In this document: piece by piece, positions 11,805 to 19,206 of the stretch | Numbering within the stretch: position 1 is the first letter of the stretch | Layout of the letters: each line of letters opens with the position of its first letter | NCBI RefSeq assembly: GCF_047238305.1 | Contig: NZ_JBDFMO010000001.1 | Location: 1,054,001 to 1,118,000, forward strand | DNA: 64,000 nt | Reading direction: 5' to 3' | Source: Ferdinandcohnia sp047238305 | GTDB taxonomy: Bacteria > Bacillota > Bacilli > Bacillales > Bacillaceae_L | Notes under the pieces: generated by a model | The model's database searches: none | Told to the model about the DNA's origin: nothing | What the model saw: the letters and a program-made list of their open reading frames with translations, nothing else | Position numbers and translations under genes: made by a program

Positions 11805-12941
11805 TTAATAAGTGCGCACTGGAAGAATTAAGTGAAAGACTGTATCGTCATCAAGTGCTTTAATATAGAACGGTCTCATTGCACCGGTAAAACTAATTCG
11901 AATTTCAGAGCTTTCTAATGCTTTTAATGCATCCATCATATATTTTGCACTAAAAGAAATCTTTAATTCTTCACCTTCGATTGATTTACTTTGTATTTCC
12001 TCATTTACTTTTCCAATTTCAGGGGAGGTGGACGAAATTTCGACAACCCCTTCAGGCATAGTCGTAAATTTTACGACATTGTTATTTGCTTCTTTTGCAA
12101 GTAGGGAAGCTCGATCAATCGATTGTAAAAATTCTTTCGTTGCTAAGACAATCTCTGTTTTACTCTCAGTAGGGATCAGTCTAGATGTATCTGGATAGTT
12201 CCCATCTAATAAACGAGAGAAGAATAACAAATGTTTTGTTTTAAATAGTACTTGGTTTTCAGTAATGACGATATCTACTAAATCAGTTGTATCATCTAAA
12301 ATTTTACTCAGTTCATTTAAGCTCTTACCTGGAATGACAGCACTATAAGATCCACCATTTTCTGTTTCAATCGTTGCCGTTCTCATTGCAAGTCGGTGGC
12401 TATCTGTTGCTATACAGCGTAGTGTATTGTCTTCTACCTTCCAGTTCACACCGGTTAAAATAGGGCGAGTTTCAGATGTTGATACAGCAAATACGGTTTG
12501 ACGAATCATATTTTTAAGTAGATCTGCTGGAATACTAAATCCATGATTACCTTCAATTTGTGGTAAATGTGGATATTCCTCAGCATCAAGACCATTTAAA
12601 TTAAATTCAGCTTTACCTGAACGGATAATAGTGAGTAGGTTGGAATGAACTTCTATTTCAACAGTATCCTTAGGAAGCTTTTTTACAATTTCACTAAAGA
12701 AACGAGCTTGTAAAACAATGCTTCCTGTTTCTTTAATTTCTACAATTTCATCTCCAGCTTCTTCTGTAGGAATAAAGGATTCGATGGAAACATCAGAATC
12801 ACTACCTGTAAGAGTTACACCTTCATTTGTTGTAACAAGTTTTATCCCCGTTAAAATTGGAATAGTTGTTCTTGAAGATACAGCTTTCATTACATCTTGA
12901 ACACTTCGAACAAGATAGTCTCTTTGAATGATAAATTTCAT
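11805..12941 (-). CDS. dnaN: DNA polymerase III beta subunit (sliding clamp)
   Basis: A 378-residue ring-forming clamp that tethers the polymerase to DNA and is a docking site for many replication proteins. The three DNA-clamp domains can be followed from MKFIIQRDYLV to the C-terminal LILPVRTY. The ATG at 12941 with AGGAGGATTTTTG is preferred over an upstream frame starting 48 nt earlier, as it matches the family N-terminus. It lies downstream of dnaA with the oriC unwinding module in the intergenic region. Confidence 0.98.
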   Translation of the reverse strand: MKFIIQRDYLVRSVQDVMKAVSSRTTIPILTGIKLVTTNEGVTLTGSDSDVSIESFIPTEEAGDEIVEIKETGSIVLQARFFSEIVKKLPKDTVEIEVHSNLLTIIRSGKAEFNLNGLDAEEYPHLPQIEGNHGFSIPADLLKNMIRQTVFAVSTSETRPILTGVNWKVEDNTLRCIATDSHRLAMRTATIETENGGSYSAVIPGKSLNELSKILDDTTDLVDIVITENQVLFKTKHLLFFSRLLDGNYPDTSRLIPTESKTEIVLATKEFLQSIDRASLLAKEANNNVVKFTTMPEGVVEISSTSPEIGKVNEEIQSKSIEGEELKISFSAKYMMDALKALESSEIRISFTGAMRPFYIKALDDDTVFHLILPVRTY

Positions 12942-12994
12942 CAAAAATCCTCCTAAGATGGTTCTATTTTTGATTTCATGTGAATACATTTGTA

Positions 12995-13066
12995 AGTTAT
13001 ATATTTATTTATTTTTTAAAGAAAAGATCGTAGAAGTACTAGTAGGTCCTGTGGATATGTGGATAA
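12995..13066. other. oriC basal unwinding module (DUE, DnaA-trio-like triplets, DnaA boxes)
   Basis: Reading toward dnaA: an AT-only run with TATATATTTATTTATTTTTT (12998-13017), then triplets TAG AAG TAC TAG TAG (13031-13045), a short GC patch GGTCC, then two adjacent DnaA boxes, TGTGGATAT (13050-13058) and TGTGGATAA (13058-13066). This matches the B. subtilis architecture in which DnaA loads from boxes via DnaA-trios (consensus A/T-A-G/A per step) into the unwinding element. One triplet, TAC, departs from the consensus. Confidence 0.75.
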
Positions 13067-13193
13067 CTGGAATAAAACAAATCAAAACAGCCTATCCACA
13101 TGTGGACAGACTGTGCGCAACAACAAAGAAGTTATTCACAGTATTCACGTTACAAGTACTTGTCCAAAATAAAAGATACCACTTATTTTTTCC
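13067..13193. other. oriC, dnaN-side DnaA boxes
   Basis: Further DnaA-box-like sequences: CTATCCACA (13092-13100) back to back with TGTGGACAG (13101-13109), and TTATTCACA (13132-13140). With the unwinding module they form the downstream half of the bipartite origin. Confidence 0.75.
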
Positions 13194-14540
13194 TTAACCC
13201 TTTAATTGGGTGATGATTTCATTAATTTGTTTTTGTAGTTGTGTGTCTGTTTTTAATAGGTTTGTAATTTTTTCATGGGCATGAATAACCGTAGTATGGT
13301 CACGTCCACCAAATTCCTCTCCAATTTTAGGAAGTGAAGAATCCGTCATTTCCCTTGATAGGTACATCGCTATTTGACGAGGAAATGCAATTGATTTTGT
13401 ACGTTTTTTTGCCTTAAAATCCTCAAGTTTTATATTATAATGCTGTCCAACGACCTTTTGGATTTCAAAAATGGTAATCACTTTTGGTCTTGAACTTGGA
13501 ATGATATCCTTTAAAGCTTCGGCTGCAAGATCCGCATTTATGTCTTTATTAATTAAAGATGAGTAGGCTACGATACGAATAAGCGCACCTTCAAGCTCAC
13601 GGATATTCGTGTTGATTTGGTTCGCAATATAAAGCATGACTTCATTTGGAATGTCGAGTCCTTCTGCCTTTGCTTTTTTGCGTAAAATGGCGATCCTCGT
13701 TTCAAGATCCGGTGGGGTAATATCAGTAATTAATCCCCATTCGAAGCGAGAGCGAAGCCTATCTTCTAAGGTTGGAATCTCTTTCGGCGGTCTGTCACTC
13801 GAAATGACGATTTGCTTACTTTCTTCATGCAAGGTATTAAATGTATGGAAAAATTCTTCTTGAGTTGATTCTTTTCCGGCTAGAAATTGAATATCATCTA
13901 TAAGTAAGATGTCGACATTCCGGTATTTATTTCGAAATTCAACAGCTTTGTTATCCCGAATGGAGTTAATGAATTCATTGGTAAATTTCTCTGATGAGAG
14001 GTAGACCACTTTCGCATTTGGATTATGCTCTTGGACATAATGGCCAATTGAATGCATTAAATGTGTTTTACCTAATCCAACGCCACCATATAGAAACAGC
14101 GGGTTATAGGCTTTGGCTGGTGCTTCTGCAACGGCTAAAGATGCAGCATGTGCAAAGCGATTACCAGATCCAATTACAAATGTATCGAATGTATATTTTT
14201 GATTTAGCATGTTTTGAGAGTGTTCAGCTGGTTCATCTTGTTTCGTAGCTTTTTTCTCAGGTGTTTTCAGTTCAAATTCTTCATCTAGTTGATTTTGAGG
14301 AATAATAAATTTGATTCCGAGTTCTGCACCGGTTAAATCATAAATTGTTTCAGCGATTAAATGCAGATATCTAGATTCTAGCCAATCTCTAGCAAACTCA
14401 TTAGGAGCTGTAATAATAAGTGTATCTTTTTGTAGGGCATGGGCTTTTGTTGATTTCAGCCATGTTTCAAAGCTAGGTTTACTTAACTTTTTTTCAATCT
14501 CCTGGAGTGCTTTTGCCCATAAATCTGCAATATTCTCCAA
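13194..14540 (-). CDS. dnaA: Chromosomal replication initiator DnaA
   Basis: An AAA+ initiator of about 448 residues that binds DnaA boxes and opens oriC. Domain I spans residues 1-85 or so, a short linker follows, the AAA+ domain has Walker A GGVGLGKTH and Walker B ILLIDDIQFL, and the C-terminal DnaA-box-binding helix-turn-helix carries GGRDHTTVIHAHEKI. Two adjacent TTG codons (14543 and 14540) could start it; the second gives MENIADLW, matching B. subtilis, and lies 7 nt from AAGGAGG. It is flanked by DnaA boxes on both sides, consistent with autoregulation. Confidence 0.97.
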   Translation of the reverse strand: MENIADLWAKALQEIEKKLSKPSFETWLKSTKAHALQKDTLIITAPNEFARDWLESRYLHLIAETIYDLTGAELGIKFIIPQNQLDEEFELKTPEKKATKQDEPAEHSQNMLNQKYTFDTFVIGSGNRFAHAASLAVAEAPAKAYNPLFLYGGVGLGKTHLMHSIGHYVQEHNPNAKVVYLSSEKFTNEFINSIRDNKAVEFRNKYRNVDILLIDDIQFLAGKESTQEEFFHTFNTLHEESKQIVISSDRPPKEIPTLEDRLRSRFEWGLITDITPPDLETRIAILRKKAKAEGLDIPNEVMLYIANQINTNIRELEGALIRIVAYSSLINKDINADLAAEALKDIIPSSRPKVITIFEIQKVVGQHYNIKLEDFKAKKRTKSIAFPRQIAMYLSREMTDSSLPKIGEEFGGRDHTTVIHAHEKITNLLKTDTQLQKQINEIITQLKG

Positions 14541-14544
14541 CAAT

Positions 14545-15085
14545 CTCCCTCCTTTTTTCTAAATATGATTTATAAATGTATAAAAATAAGTCCTTATGCA
14601 AATTTTTATTTGTAAATGAATAGAGTTTTATCAATATACATTCTGGTTATTTGTGAATAACTATATAATATAGTAGAAAAACATCTTTTCGACATAATCC
14701 ACTAGTTGTGGACAAGTCTCTATTCACAGTGTTGAAAAATCTATCCACACAATATCCACAATCTGTGGATAAATAAAAAATGTTGATAACTTATTACGAG
14801 TGAAAACAAAACTATAATATCAAATAATGACTAGATAATCAATGGTTTTTAAAAACTTATCCACATAATCTATACCTTGTGGAAAATAATTATCCACAAC
14901 ACAAGATGATGTGTAAAACTTGTCGATAATTGTTGTGGATTAAAAAAACTGTCGAAAAAAGTTGTCCACAACATAGAAAAGTGGAAGAAGGAATATAGAT
15001 TTGAATAAATTTGAGGGGAACATTTAGCGATCTCATATACTTTTTTCTAAGTCGATAATTTTTATCCAAAATATAGTACTTCAAA
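14545..15085. other. oriC, rpmH-dnaA side: DnaA-box cluster
   Basis: This non-coding AT-rich region holds many DnaA boxes. Perfect boxes are TGTGGATAA (14764-14772), TTATCCACA (14857-14865) and TTATCCACA (14890-14898). Near-matches include TGTGAATAA (14652-14660), TGTGGACAA (14707-14715), CTATTCACA (14720-14728), CTATCCACA (14741-14749), ATATCCACA (14752-14760), TGTGGATTA (14934-14942) and TTGTCCACA (14962-14970). It is the upstream half of the origin and includes the dnaA promoter, which was not placed exactly. The strand switch of gene direction occurs across it. Confidence 0.92.
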
Positions 15086-15090
15086 TAAGG

Positions 15091-15120
15091 TTGACATCTT
15101 TTATTGGTTTTCACTATAAT
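15091..15120 (+). promoter_or_regulatory. Promoter upstream of rpmH
   Basis: TTGACA (15091-15096) and TATAAT (15115-15120), both perfect sigma-A hexamers, with an 18-bp spacer. It points toward rpmH, leaving a leader of about 240 nt that contains the structured repeat at 15139-15330. Confidence 0.85.
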
Positions 15121-15138
15121 TAGTAAGACTGTCTGATG

Positions 15139-15330
15139 TTTAACTTTATTCAGCAGAAATCCTTACTTCCTTAAGTGAAGGATGAATGCAAAGAGAGTAA
15201 ATAATTCAGTAGGGGATCAAACCCTGGCTGAATAAAGTTAAAGCCTCCGGCGGATGCCACAGATTTTTAGAGGAAACTTTTCGAGCACACTCGAAAAAAT
15301 CTGGGCGCAAATACGCCAAGGCGTATTTGA
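15139..15330 (+). repeat. Structured dispersed repeat, copy A (rpmH leader)
   Basis: Perfect 16-bp inverted arms TTTAACTTTATTCAGC (15139-15154) and GCTGAATAAAGTTAAA (15227-15242) enclose 72 bp. A segment follows with CAGATTTTT..AAAAATCTG arms around TTTTCGAG/CTCGAAAA, and then the stem AAATACGCC-AA-GGCGTATTT. From 15227 on it aligns with 23100-23260 (shared AAGCCTC.GGC.GATGCCACAGATTTT and ATCTGGGC.CAAATACGCCAAGGCG). The element lies between the promoter and the rpmH RBS, so it is transcribed. No protein is encoded. Confidence 0.75.
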
Positions 15331-15364
15331 TTTTGAGAGTTAATTCCTCAGGGAGGTGTCATAT

Positions 15365-15499
15365 ATGAAAAGAACATATCAACCAAGCAAACGTAAACAC
15401 AGCAAAGTTCACGGATTCCGTAGTCGTATGAGCTCTAAAAACGGACGTAAAGTTCTTGCTCGTCGTCGTCAAAAAGGAAGAAAAGTATTATCAGCATAG
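15365..15499 (+). CDS. rpmH: 50S ribosomal protein L34
   Basis: A 44-residue, very basic protein starting MKRTYQPSKRKHSKVHGFR and ending GRKVLSA, the L34 signature. The RBS GGGAGGTG lies 10 nt before the ATG. It is the first gene on the rightward side of oriC, followed by a terminator-like hairpin and rnpA. Confidence 0.98.
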   Translation: MKRTYQPSKRKHSKVHGFRSRMSSKNGRKVLARRRQKGRKVLSA

Positions 15500-15527
15500 G
15501 CCACTGAAAGCTCAGTGGTCTTTTTTT
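15499..15527 (+). terminator. rpmH terminator/attenuator
   Basis: The stem CCACTGA (15501-15507)/TCAGTGG (15512-15518) is followed by TCTTTTTTT. It starts at the rpmH stop and ends 34 bp before rnpA, so it may only partly stop transcription. Confidence 0.85.
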
Positions 15528-15560
15528 CTAAAAGGACATGCCGTACGGGAGTTGTAAATA

Positions 15561-15908
15561 ATGAAAAAAGAATACCGTATAAAAAAGAATCAAGATTTCC
15601 AAACGGTGTTTAAAGCAGGAAAGTCATCAGCCAACCGGCAATTTATTGTCTACGTCTATCATAGGGAAGAGTTAGAGCATTTCCGCATTGGCTTATCCGT
15701 CAGTAAAAAGATTGGAAACGCTGTTACTAGGAATCGTATTAAACGATTGATTCGTCAATTCTTTCTTGAGCACAAAGAACAGGTTCAAATTAAGGATTAT
15801 GTGATCATTGCCAGGAAGCCTGTTGCCGAGATGAGTTATGAAGAAGTAAAGAAAAGCTTACTTCATGTACTAAAGGTGGCAAAAGTGTTAAAAAAAGTCC
15901 CAAAATAG
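15561..15908 (+). CDS. rnpA: Ribonuclease P protein component
   Basis: The 115-residue basic protein cofactor of RNase P, which binds the catalytic RNA and the tRNA 5' leader. It has the RNR motif in AVTRNRIKRLIR and the KKN-DF-VF N-terminus typical of the family. The start is ATG at 15561 with a weak RBS (GGGAG). rpmH-rnpA-yidC is a near-universal neighbourhood. Confidence 0.97.
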   Translation: MKKEYRIKKNQDFQTVFKAGKSSANRQFIVYVYHREELEHFRIGLSVSKKIGNAVTRNRIKRLIRQFFLEHKEQVQIKDYVIIARKPVAEMSYEEVKKSLLHVLKVAKVLKKVPK

Positions 15909-16047
15909 TGGATTTTTTCAAAGGAAAGAAAGAAATTTTACTATAAAGATGGTAGAATACAAGGGTACATATTGATTTTTCTTCGAATGAATATGTTTCA
16001 TAATATATATTTACCTTTAGGATATTTAGAACTAGGAGGAAAAGTAG

Positions 16048-16821
16048 TTGAAAAGGCGAATATTATTAATAAGTGCGCTAATAGGATTGATTCTTCTTTT
16101 ATCTGGTTGTTCTCAAATCAATGATCCGATTACAGCGGAAAGCACAGGGTTTTGGAACAAATACTTTGTTTATCCTTTATCTTGGCTGATTACTTATTTT
16201 GCTGAACTTTTTAGCAACAACTATGGTTTAGCAATTATCATTGTTACGCTATTAATTCGTTTTGCTTTATTGCCATTAATGATTAAACAAACAAAGAGTT
16301 CAAAAGCAATGCAAGCAATTCAACCTGAGCTAAAAGCACTTCGTGAAAAATACAGCTCAAAGGACCAAGCAACTCAACAAAAACTGCAACAAGAGACTAT
16401 GCAGCTATTCCAAAAGCATGGTGTCAATCCTCTGGCAGGTTGTTTCCCGCTATTGATTCAGATGCCAATCTTAATTGGTTTCTACCATGCGATTATGAGA
16501 ACTAGAGAAATCGCTGAGCACAACTTCTTATGGTTTGACTTAGGTGAGTCAGATCCATATTATATTCTTCCTTTAGTTGCTGGTGTGACGACATTTATCC
16601 AGCAGAAGATTACCATGATGGGCATGGATAACAACCCACAAATGGCAATGATGCTATGGTTAATGCCAATCATGATTGTTGTCTTTGCGATCAGCTTCCC
16701 AGCAGCATTATCTTTATACTGGGTAGTGGGTAACATCTTTATGATTGTTCAAACGATTTTAATTAAAGGTCCAGATATTAGAGCAGCAAAAACTGGAAAT
16801 GCGGGAGGAGCCAAAAAGTGA
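16048..16821 (+). CDS. spoIIIJ: Membrane protein insertase YidC1 / SpoIIIJ
   Basis: A 257-residue lipoprotein insertase of the YidC/Oxa1 family that inserts and folds membrane proteins. In B. subtilis it is also needed for sigma-G activity in the forespore. The signal peptide has the lipobox LLSGC (C21). Transmembrane segments lie near 50-75, 130-150, 175-195 and 205-235, and the conserved hydrophilic-groove arginine is in LLIRFALLP. The TTG start is preceded by AGGAGGAAAAG. It overlaps jag by 4 nt, the usual coupled pair. Confidence 0.95.
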   Translation: MKRRILLISALIGLILLLSGCSQINDPITAESTGFWNKYFVYPLSWLITYFAELFSNNYGLAIIIVTLLIRFALLPLMIKQTKSSKAMQAIQPELKALREKYSSKDQATQQKLQQETMQLFQKHGVNPLAGCFPLLIQMPILIGFYHAIMRTREIAEHNFLWFDLGESDPYYILPLVAGVTTFIQQKITMMGMDNNPQMAMMLWLMPIMIVVFAISFPAALSLYWVVGNIFMIVQTILIKGPDIRAAKTGNAGGAKK

Positions 16822-17438
16822 AACAGGTAACTGCTACAGGGCAAACCGTCGATGAAGCAGTAGAGTCAGCTTTAGCTCAACTAAGTACAACAAGAGACCG
16901 CACCGAAATTCAAATCATCGATGAGGGTAAAAAAGGAATATTTGGGATTTTTGGAACAAAGCCAGCTGTTGTAAAAGTAACTGTGAAAATTGACCCAGTC
17001 GAAGAGGCACAAAAGTTTTTAGAAAAGGTTATTTCATCAATGGGTGTTCAAGCGAAATTGGATGTTGTTCGAAATGGAAAGAATGTGACATTCCAATTAT
17101 CCGGTGAAAAAATGGCTGTTTTAATAGGAAAAAGAGGCCAAACCTTAAATTCATTACAGTATTTAACACAACTGGTTGCGAATCGATTTTCAGACCATTA
17201 TTTAAACATTACGGTGGATGCTGAAAACTATCGAGGTCGTCGAGAAGAAACCTTGGTTCAATTAGCAGAAAGACTTGCTGATAAAGTAGGTCGAACAAAG
17301 CAAGATGTTAAATTAGAGCCAATGCCATCCTACGAACGAAAGGTTATTCATACTGCTCTTGCAGATCATGCGAAGGTTAAAACATCTTCAAGTGGTTCAG
17401 ATCCAAACCGTTATATTGTGATATCACCAGTAAAATAA
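16818..17438 (+). CDS. jag: RNA-binding protein Jag (KhpB)
   Basis: A 206-residue cytosolic RNA-binding protein with an N-terminal Jag_N domain (1-50), a KH domain with the GxxG-type loop in LIGKRGQTLNSLQYL (about 100-115), and a C-terminal R3H domain (MPSYERKVIHTAL). It is the partner of SpoIIIJ in sporulation and of KhpA as a small-RNA/mRNA chaperone in related species. The start is GTG overlapping the spoIIIJ stop (GTGA), showing translational coupling. Confidence 0.95.
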   Translation: MKQVTATGQTVDEAVESALAQLSTTRDRTEIQIIDEGKKGIFGIFGTKPAVVKVTVKIDPVEEAQKFLEKVISSMGVQAKLDVVRNGKNVTFQLSGEKMAVLIGKRGQTLNSLQYLTQLVANRFSDHYLNITVDAENYRGRREETLVQLAERLADKVGRTKQDVKLEPMPSYERKVIHTALADHAKVKTSSSGSDPNRYIVISPVK

Positions 17439-17445
17439 ATTGAGA

Positions 17446-17477
17446 AGAAGCCTAGGCGTATGTGCCTAGGTTTTTTT
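17446..17477 (+). terminator. jag terminator
   Basis: The stem CCTAGGC (17451-17457)/GCCTAGG (17464-17470) is followed by seven T. Confidence 0.92.
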
Positions 17478-17581
17478 GTGCGCTTTTTTAATAGGGGAAG
17501 GGACCTGGTCTTTTTAAAGAACGAACTGTTATATTACAGGAATTACGTTTAATGTGCACATGAATGAATTCTTCATTATTG

Positions 17582-17702
17582 TTATTCACATGTGGATAAG
17601 ATAAAATGGAGTGTAGTTTATTTTGGGAAAACTAGAATTTGTTTTCCGTGTGGATAAATAGGCAATACTAGTAAAAAGAGCATTAGGAAAAAGTTATTCA
17701 CA
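17582..17702. other. DnaA-box cluster upstream of mnmE
   Basis: The 280-bp jag-mnmE gap holds TTATTCACA (17582-17590) directly joined to TGTGGATAA (17591-17599), a second TGTGGATAA (17649-17657) and TTATTCACA (17694-17702). Two are perfect boxes. They lie about 2.7 kb from the main origin cluster and just before mnmE. The rest of the gap (17480-17757) has no other recognisable element. Confidence 0.7.
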
Positions 17703-17757
17703 GATTAAGCGAAAAAGCACAAATCAATGGAATGTTGATATATAAGAAGGTGAAAAA

Positions 17758-19134
17758 ATGGAGTTTGATACAATAGCGGCCATCTCAACTCCAATGGGTG
17801 AAGGAGCAATTGCTATCGTTCGATTAAGTGGGGATGAAGCGATTGATATAGCAAACCGAGTATTTAAAGGGAAAAATTTAAAAGAGGTTGACTCACATAC
17901 GATTCATTATGGACATATTGTAGATCCAGATACAAACCAAGTCGTAGAGGAAGTAATGCTAACCTTGATGAGAGGACCTAAGACCTTTACGAGAGAGGAT
18001 GTAGTTGAAATCAATTGCCATGGTGGACTCGTATCGGTAAACCGCGTTCTTCAGTTGGTTCTTACCAATGGAGCAAGACTAGCTGAGCCTGGGGAATTTA
18101 CAAAGCGTGCCTTTTTAAATGGTCGGATAGATCTCTCGCAGGCAGAAGCAGTTATGGATTTAATCCGTGCAAAGACTGACCGTGCGATGAATGTAGCAAT
18201 TGGTCAAATGGAAGGGAAGTTATCTACCCTTATCAATCGTTTGCGTCAAGAATTGCTTGAAACATTAGCACATATTGAAGTGAATATAGATTATCCTGAG
18301 TATGATGACGTGGAAGAAATGACCCATCGTGTGTTACTCGAAAAAGCCAGCAAAGTACGCGTGGAAATCATCAAATTATTAGAAACCTCAAACCAAGGGA
18401 AAATTTTACGAGAAGGCTTATCTACTGTTATTATAGGTAGGCCGAATGTTGGAAAATCGTCTTTATTAAATAGCCTCGTTCATGAAAATAAGGCAATTGT
18501 AACAGATATTCCAGGGACAACTCGGGATGTGATTGAAGAATATGTCAATGTTCGAGGGGTTCCATTACGTCTTGTCGATACTGCAGGAATCCGTGAAACT
18601 GAGGATATCGTGGAACGTATTGGTGTTGAACGCTCACGTGAGGTTTTGAAAAAGGCGGATCTTATTTTACTTGTGTTAAACTATGGGGATGAGTTGACGG
18701 AAGAGGACGAGCGTTTATTTGAAGCTGTTTCAGGTATGGATTCAATCATCATCATTAACAAAACAGATCTTCCGCAAAAGATAAATATGGAAAAGGTTAA
18801 GGAGCTTGCTAAAGACAATCCAATCGTTACCACCTCTTTACTAGAGGAAAAAGGAGTAGATGCTTTAGAAGAAGCGATTTCCTCCCTGTTTTTTACTGGT
18901 AATGTCGAAGCAAATGATTTAACATATGTTTCTAACTCTCGTCATATCGCCTTGTTAACGCAAGCAAAAAAATCAATTGAAGATGCGATTACAGGCGTGG
19001 AATCTGATCTACCAATAGACATGGTTCAAATTGATTTAACAAGAACATGGGAACTATTAGGGGAAATTGTCGGAGATGCTGTTCACGAAAGTTTAATCAA
19101 TCAGCTATTTTCACAATTTTGTTTAGGAAAATAG
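17758..19134 (+). CDS. mnmE: tRNA modification GTPase MnmE
   Basis: A 458-residue GTPase that with MnmG makes the 5-carboxymethylaminomethyl group on wobble U34. The N-terminal tetrahydrofolate-binding domain (1-120) and helical domain surround a Ras-like G domain with GRPNVGKSS, DTAG and NKTD. The C-terminal motif CLGK is intact. The ATG follows GAAGGTG. It is followed 72 bp later by its partner mnmG. Confidence 0.97.
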   Translation: MEFDTIAAISTPMGEGAIAIVRLSGDEAIDIANRVFKGKNLKEVDSHTIHYGHIVDPDTNQVVEEVMLTLMRGPKTFTREDVVEINCHGGLVSVNRVLQLVLTNGARLAEPGEFTKRAFLNGRIDLSQAEAVMDLIRAKTDRAMNVAIGQMEGKLSTLINRLRQELLETLAHIEVNIDYPEYDDVEEMTHRVLLEKASKVRVEIIKLLETSNQGKILREGLSTVIIGRPNVGKSSLLNSLVHENKAIVTDIPGTTRDVIEEYVNVRGVPLRLVDTAGIRETEDIVERIGVERSREVLKKADLILLVLNYGDELTEEDERLFEAVSGMDSIIIINKTDLPQKINMEKVKELAKDNPIVTTSLLEEKGVDALEEAISSLFFTGNVEANDLTYVSNSRHIALLTQAKKSIEDAITGVESDLPIDMVQIDLTRTWELLGEIVGDAVHESLINQLFSQFCLGK

Positions 19135-19206
19135 AAATTAAACATGAGTTCAAATGGTGTCTTTTTCTGTCACTTTTTGAACATCCTTTAAGAGGAGGAA
19201 GTAACA

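Noticed and set aside
14890..15114. 74-residue minus-strand frame in oriC
   Set aside because: It runs across DnaA boxes and the rpmH promoter; no RBS or family resemblance.
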